The position numbers and the translations under genes are program-made. The notes under the pieces are model-generated. The model ran no database searches. It had not been told where the DNA came from and saw only the letters and a program-made list of their open reading frames with translations. From Collimonas sp. OK307 (lineage in GTDB: Bacteria; Pseudomonadota; Gammaproteobacteria; Burkholderiales; Burkholderiaceae_D): DNA of 64,000 bases. The DNA lies in assembly GCF_900113705.1 (NCBI RefSeq), contig NZ_FOQI01000016.1, positions 62,001-126,000 of the forward strand. The letters are read 5' to 3'. Positions 63,894-64,000 of the stretch are shown piece after piece (the first letter of the stretch is position 1; each line of letters starts with the position of its first letter).

Positions 63894-64000
63894 CTATTTC
63901 AGCTTCGGATCAAGGGCGTCGCGCAGCGCATCGGTGAACAGCGAGAAAGCCGTTACCAGGATCGCCATGGCGATACTTGCAGCTGCCAGCTGCCACCACT
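63894..64000 (-). CDS. DppC-type peptide ABC transporter permease, C-terminal end
   Basis: The last 34 codons of a permease run off the window edge and end in TAG. The visible ending [15 protein letters not shown] followed by [14 protein letters not shown] matches the DppC/OppC C terminus ([11 protein letters not shown] pattern). It is the upstream neighbour of the fused ATPase gene. Confidence 0.88.
   Translation of the reverse strand, partial: WWQLAAASIAMAILVTAFSLFTDALRDALDPKLK

Overview
The window looks like chromosomal DNA of a GC-rich betaproteobacterium. Gene content and protein style (argG/argF/rsgA/orn block, yajQ, type I murB, hmgA-fahA with an AAHS permease, many LysR/MFS pairs) point to Burkholderiales, most likely family Oxalobacteraceae and possibly Collimonas. 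That assignment is inferred from protein resemblance only. No rRNA, tRNA, CRISPR array, complete insertion sequence or prophage was seen.

Layout. 0-2.8 kb: end of tldD, an ElaA-type acetyltransferase and a JmjC-like oxygenase. 2.8-6.0 kb: a minus-strand alkylation-repair operon (2OG-Fe(II) oxygenase, alkB, alkA-type glycosylase, ada) in which Ada has lost three of its four zinc cysteines. 6.1-8.9 kb: a perfect 24-bp inverted repeat, an MFS pump, and aroG preceded by a Phe/Tyr-rich leader peptide and an intrinsic terminator, which together form a textbook attenuator. 8.9-20.5 kb: housekeeping genes (aspartic protease, yajQ, murB, ppnP, argG, argF, rsgA, M48 protease, orn, a UPF0149/SEC-C protein, a periplasmic LigE-type DNA ligase, srkA). 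20.5-26 kb: an SMR pump, then a LysR regulator facing an aromatic-acid permease-hmgA-fahA operon for homogentisate breakdown. 26-37.5 kb: hicAB, a purine nucleoside permease-like lipoprotein, an LpxO-like hydroxylase, a cation exchanger under a yybP-ykoY (Mn2+) riboswitch, ynfA, sugE/gdx under a probable guanidine-II riboswitch with variant loops, a ribbon-helix-helix protein behind a 12-bp tandem repeat, a DJ-1 protein, folE, mdfA, and LysR facing an MBL-fold/DsbA-like pair. 37.8-42.7 kb: a subtilisin autotransporter with a lipobox, a saccharopine dehydrogenase-family gene facing an Lrp regulator, and a C-rich small-RNA candidate. 42.8-46.8 kb: an SRPBCC protein, arsR-acr3-arsC-arsH with a 17-bp-arm palindromic operator, an SRPBCC remnant and a VOC protein. 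46.8-50.5 kb: a little-known four-gene operon (winged-helix regulator, coiled-coil membrane protein, four-TM protein, PHB-depolymerase-like esterase), a Mut7-C RNase-like protein and a secreted cupin. 50.5-61.3 kb: a run of regulator-transporter pairs. 61.3-64 kb: a UPF0126 channel, a fused two-ATPase peptide ABC subunit and the end of its permease.

Synthesis and breakdown of aromatic amino acids both appear. aroG, which starts the shikimate pathway, appears to be tuned by translation of Phe and Tyr codons, and hmgA-fahA finish tyrosine catabolism. Three metal- or ligand-sensing RNA or operator devices (Mn2+, guanidine, arsenite) each sit directly ahead of a matching exporter. The strongest discovery candidate is the aroG attenuator.
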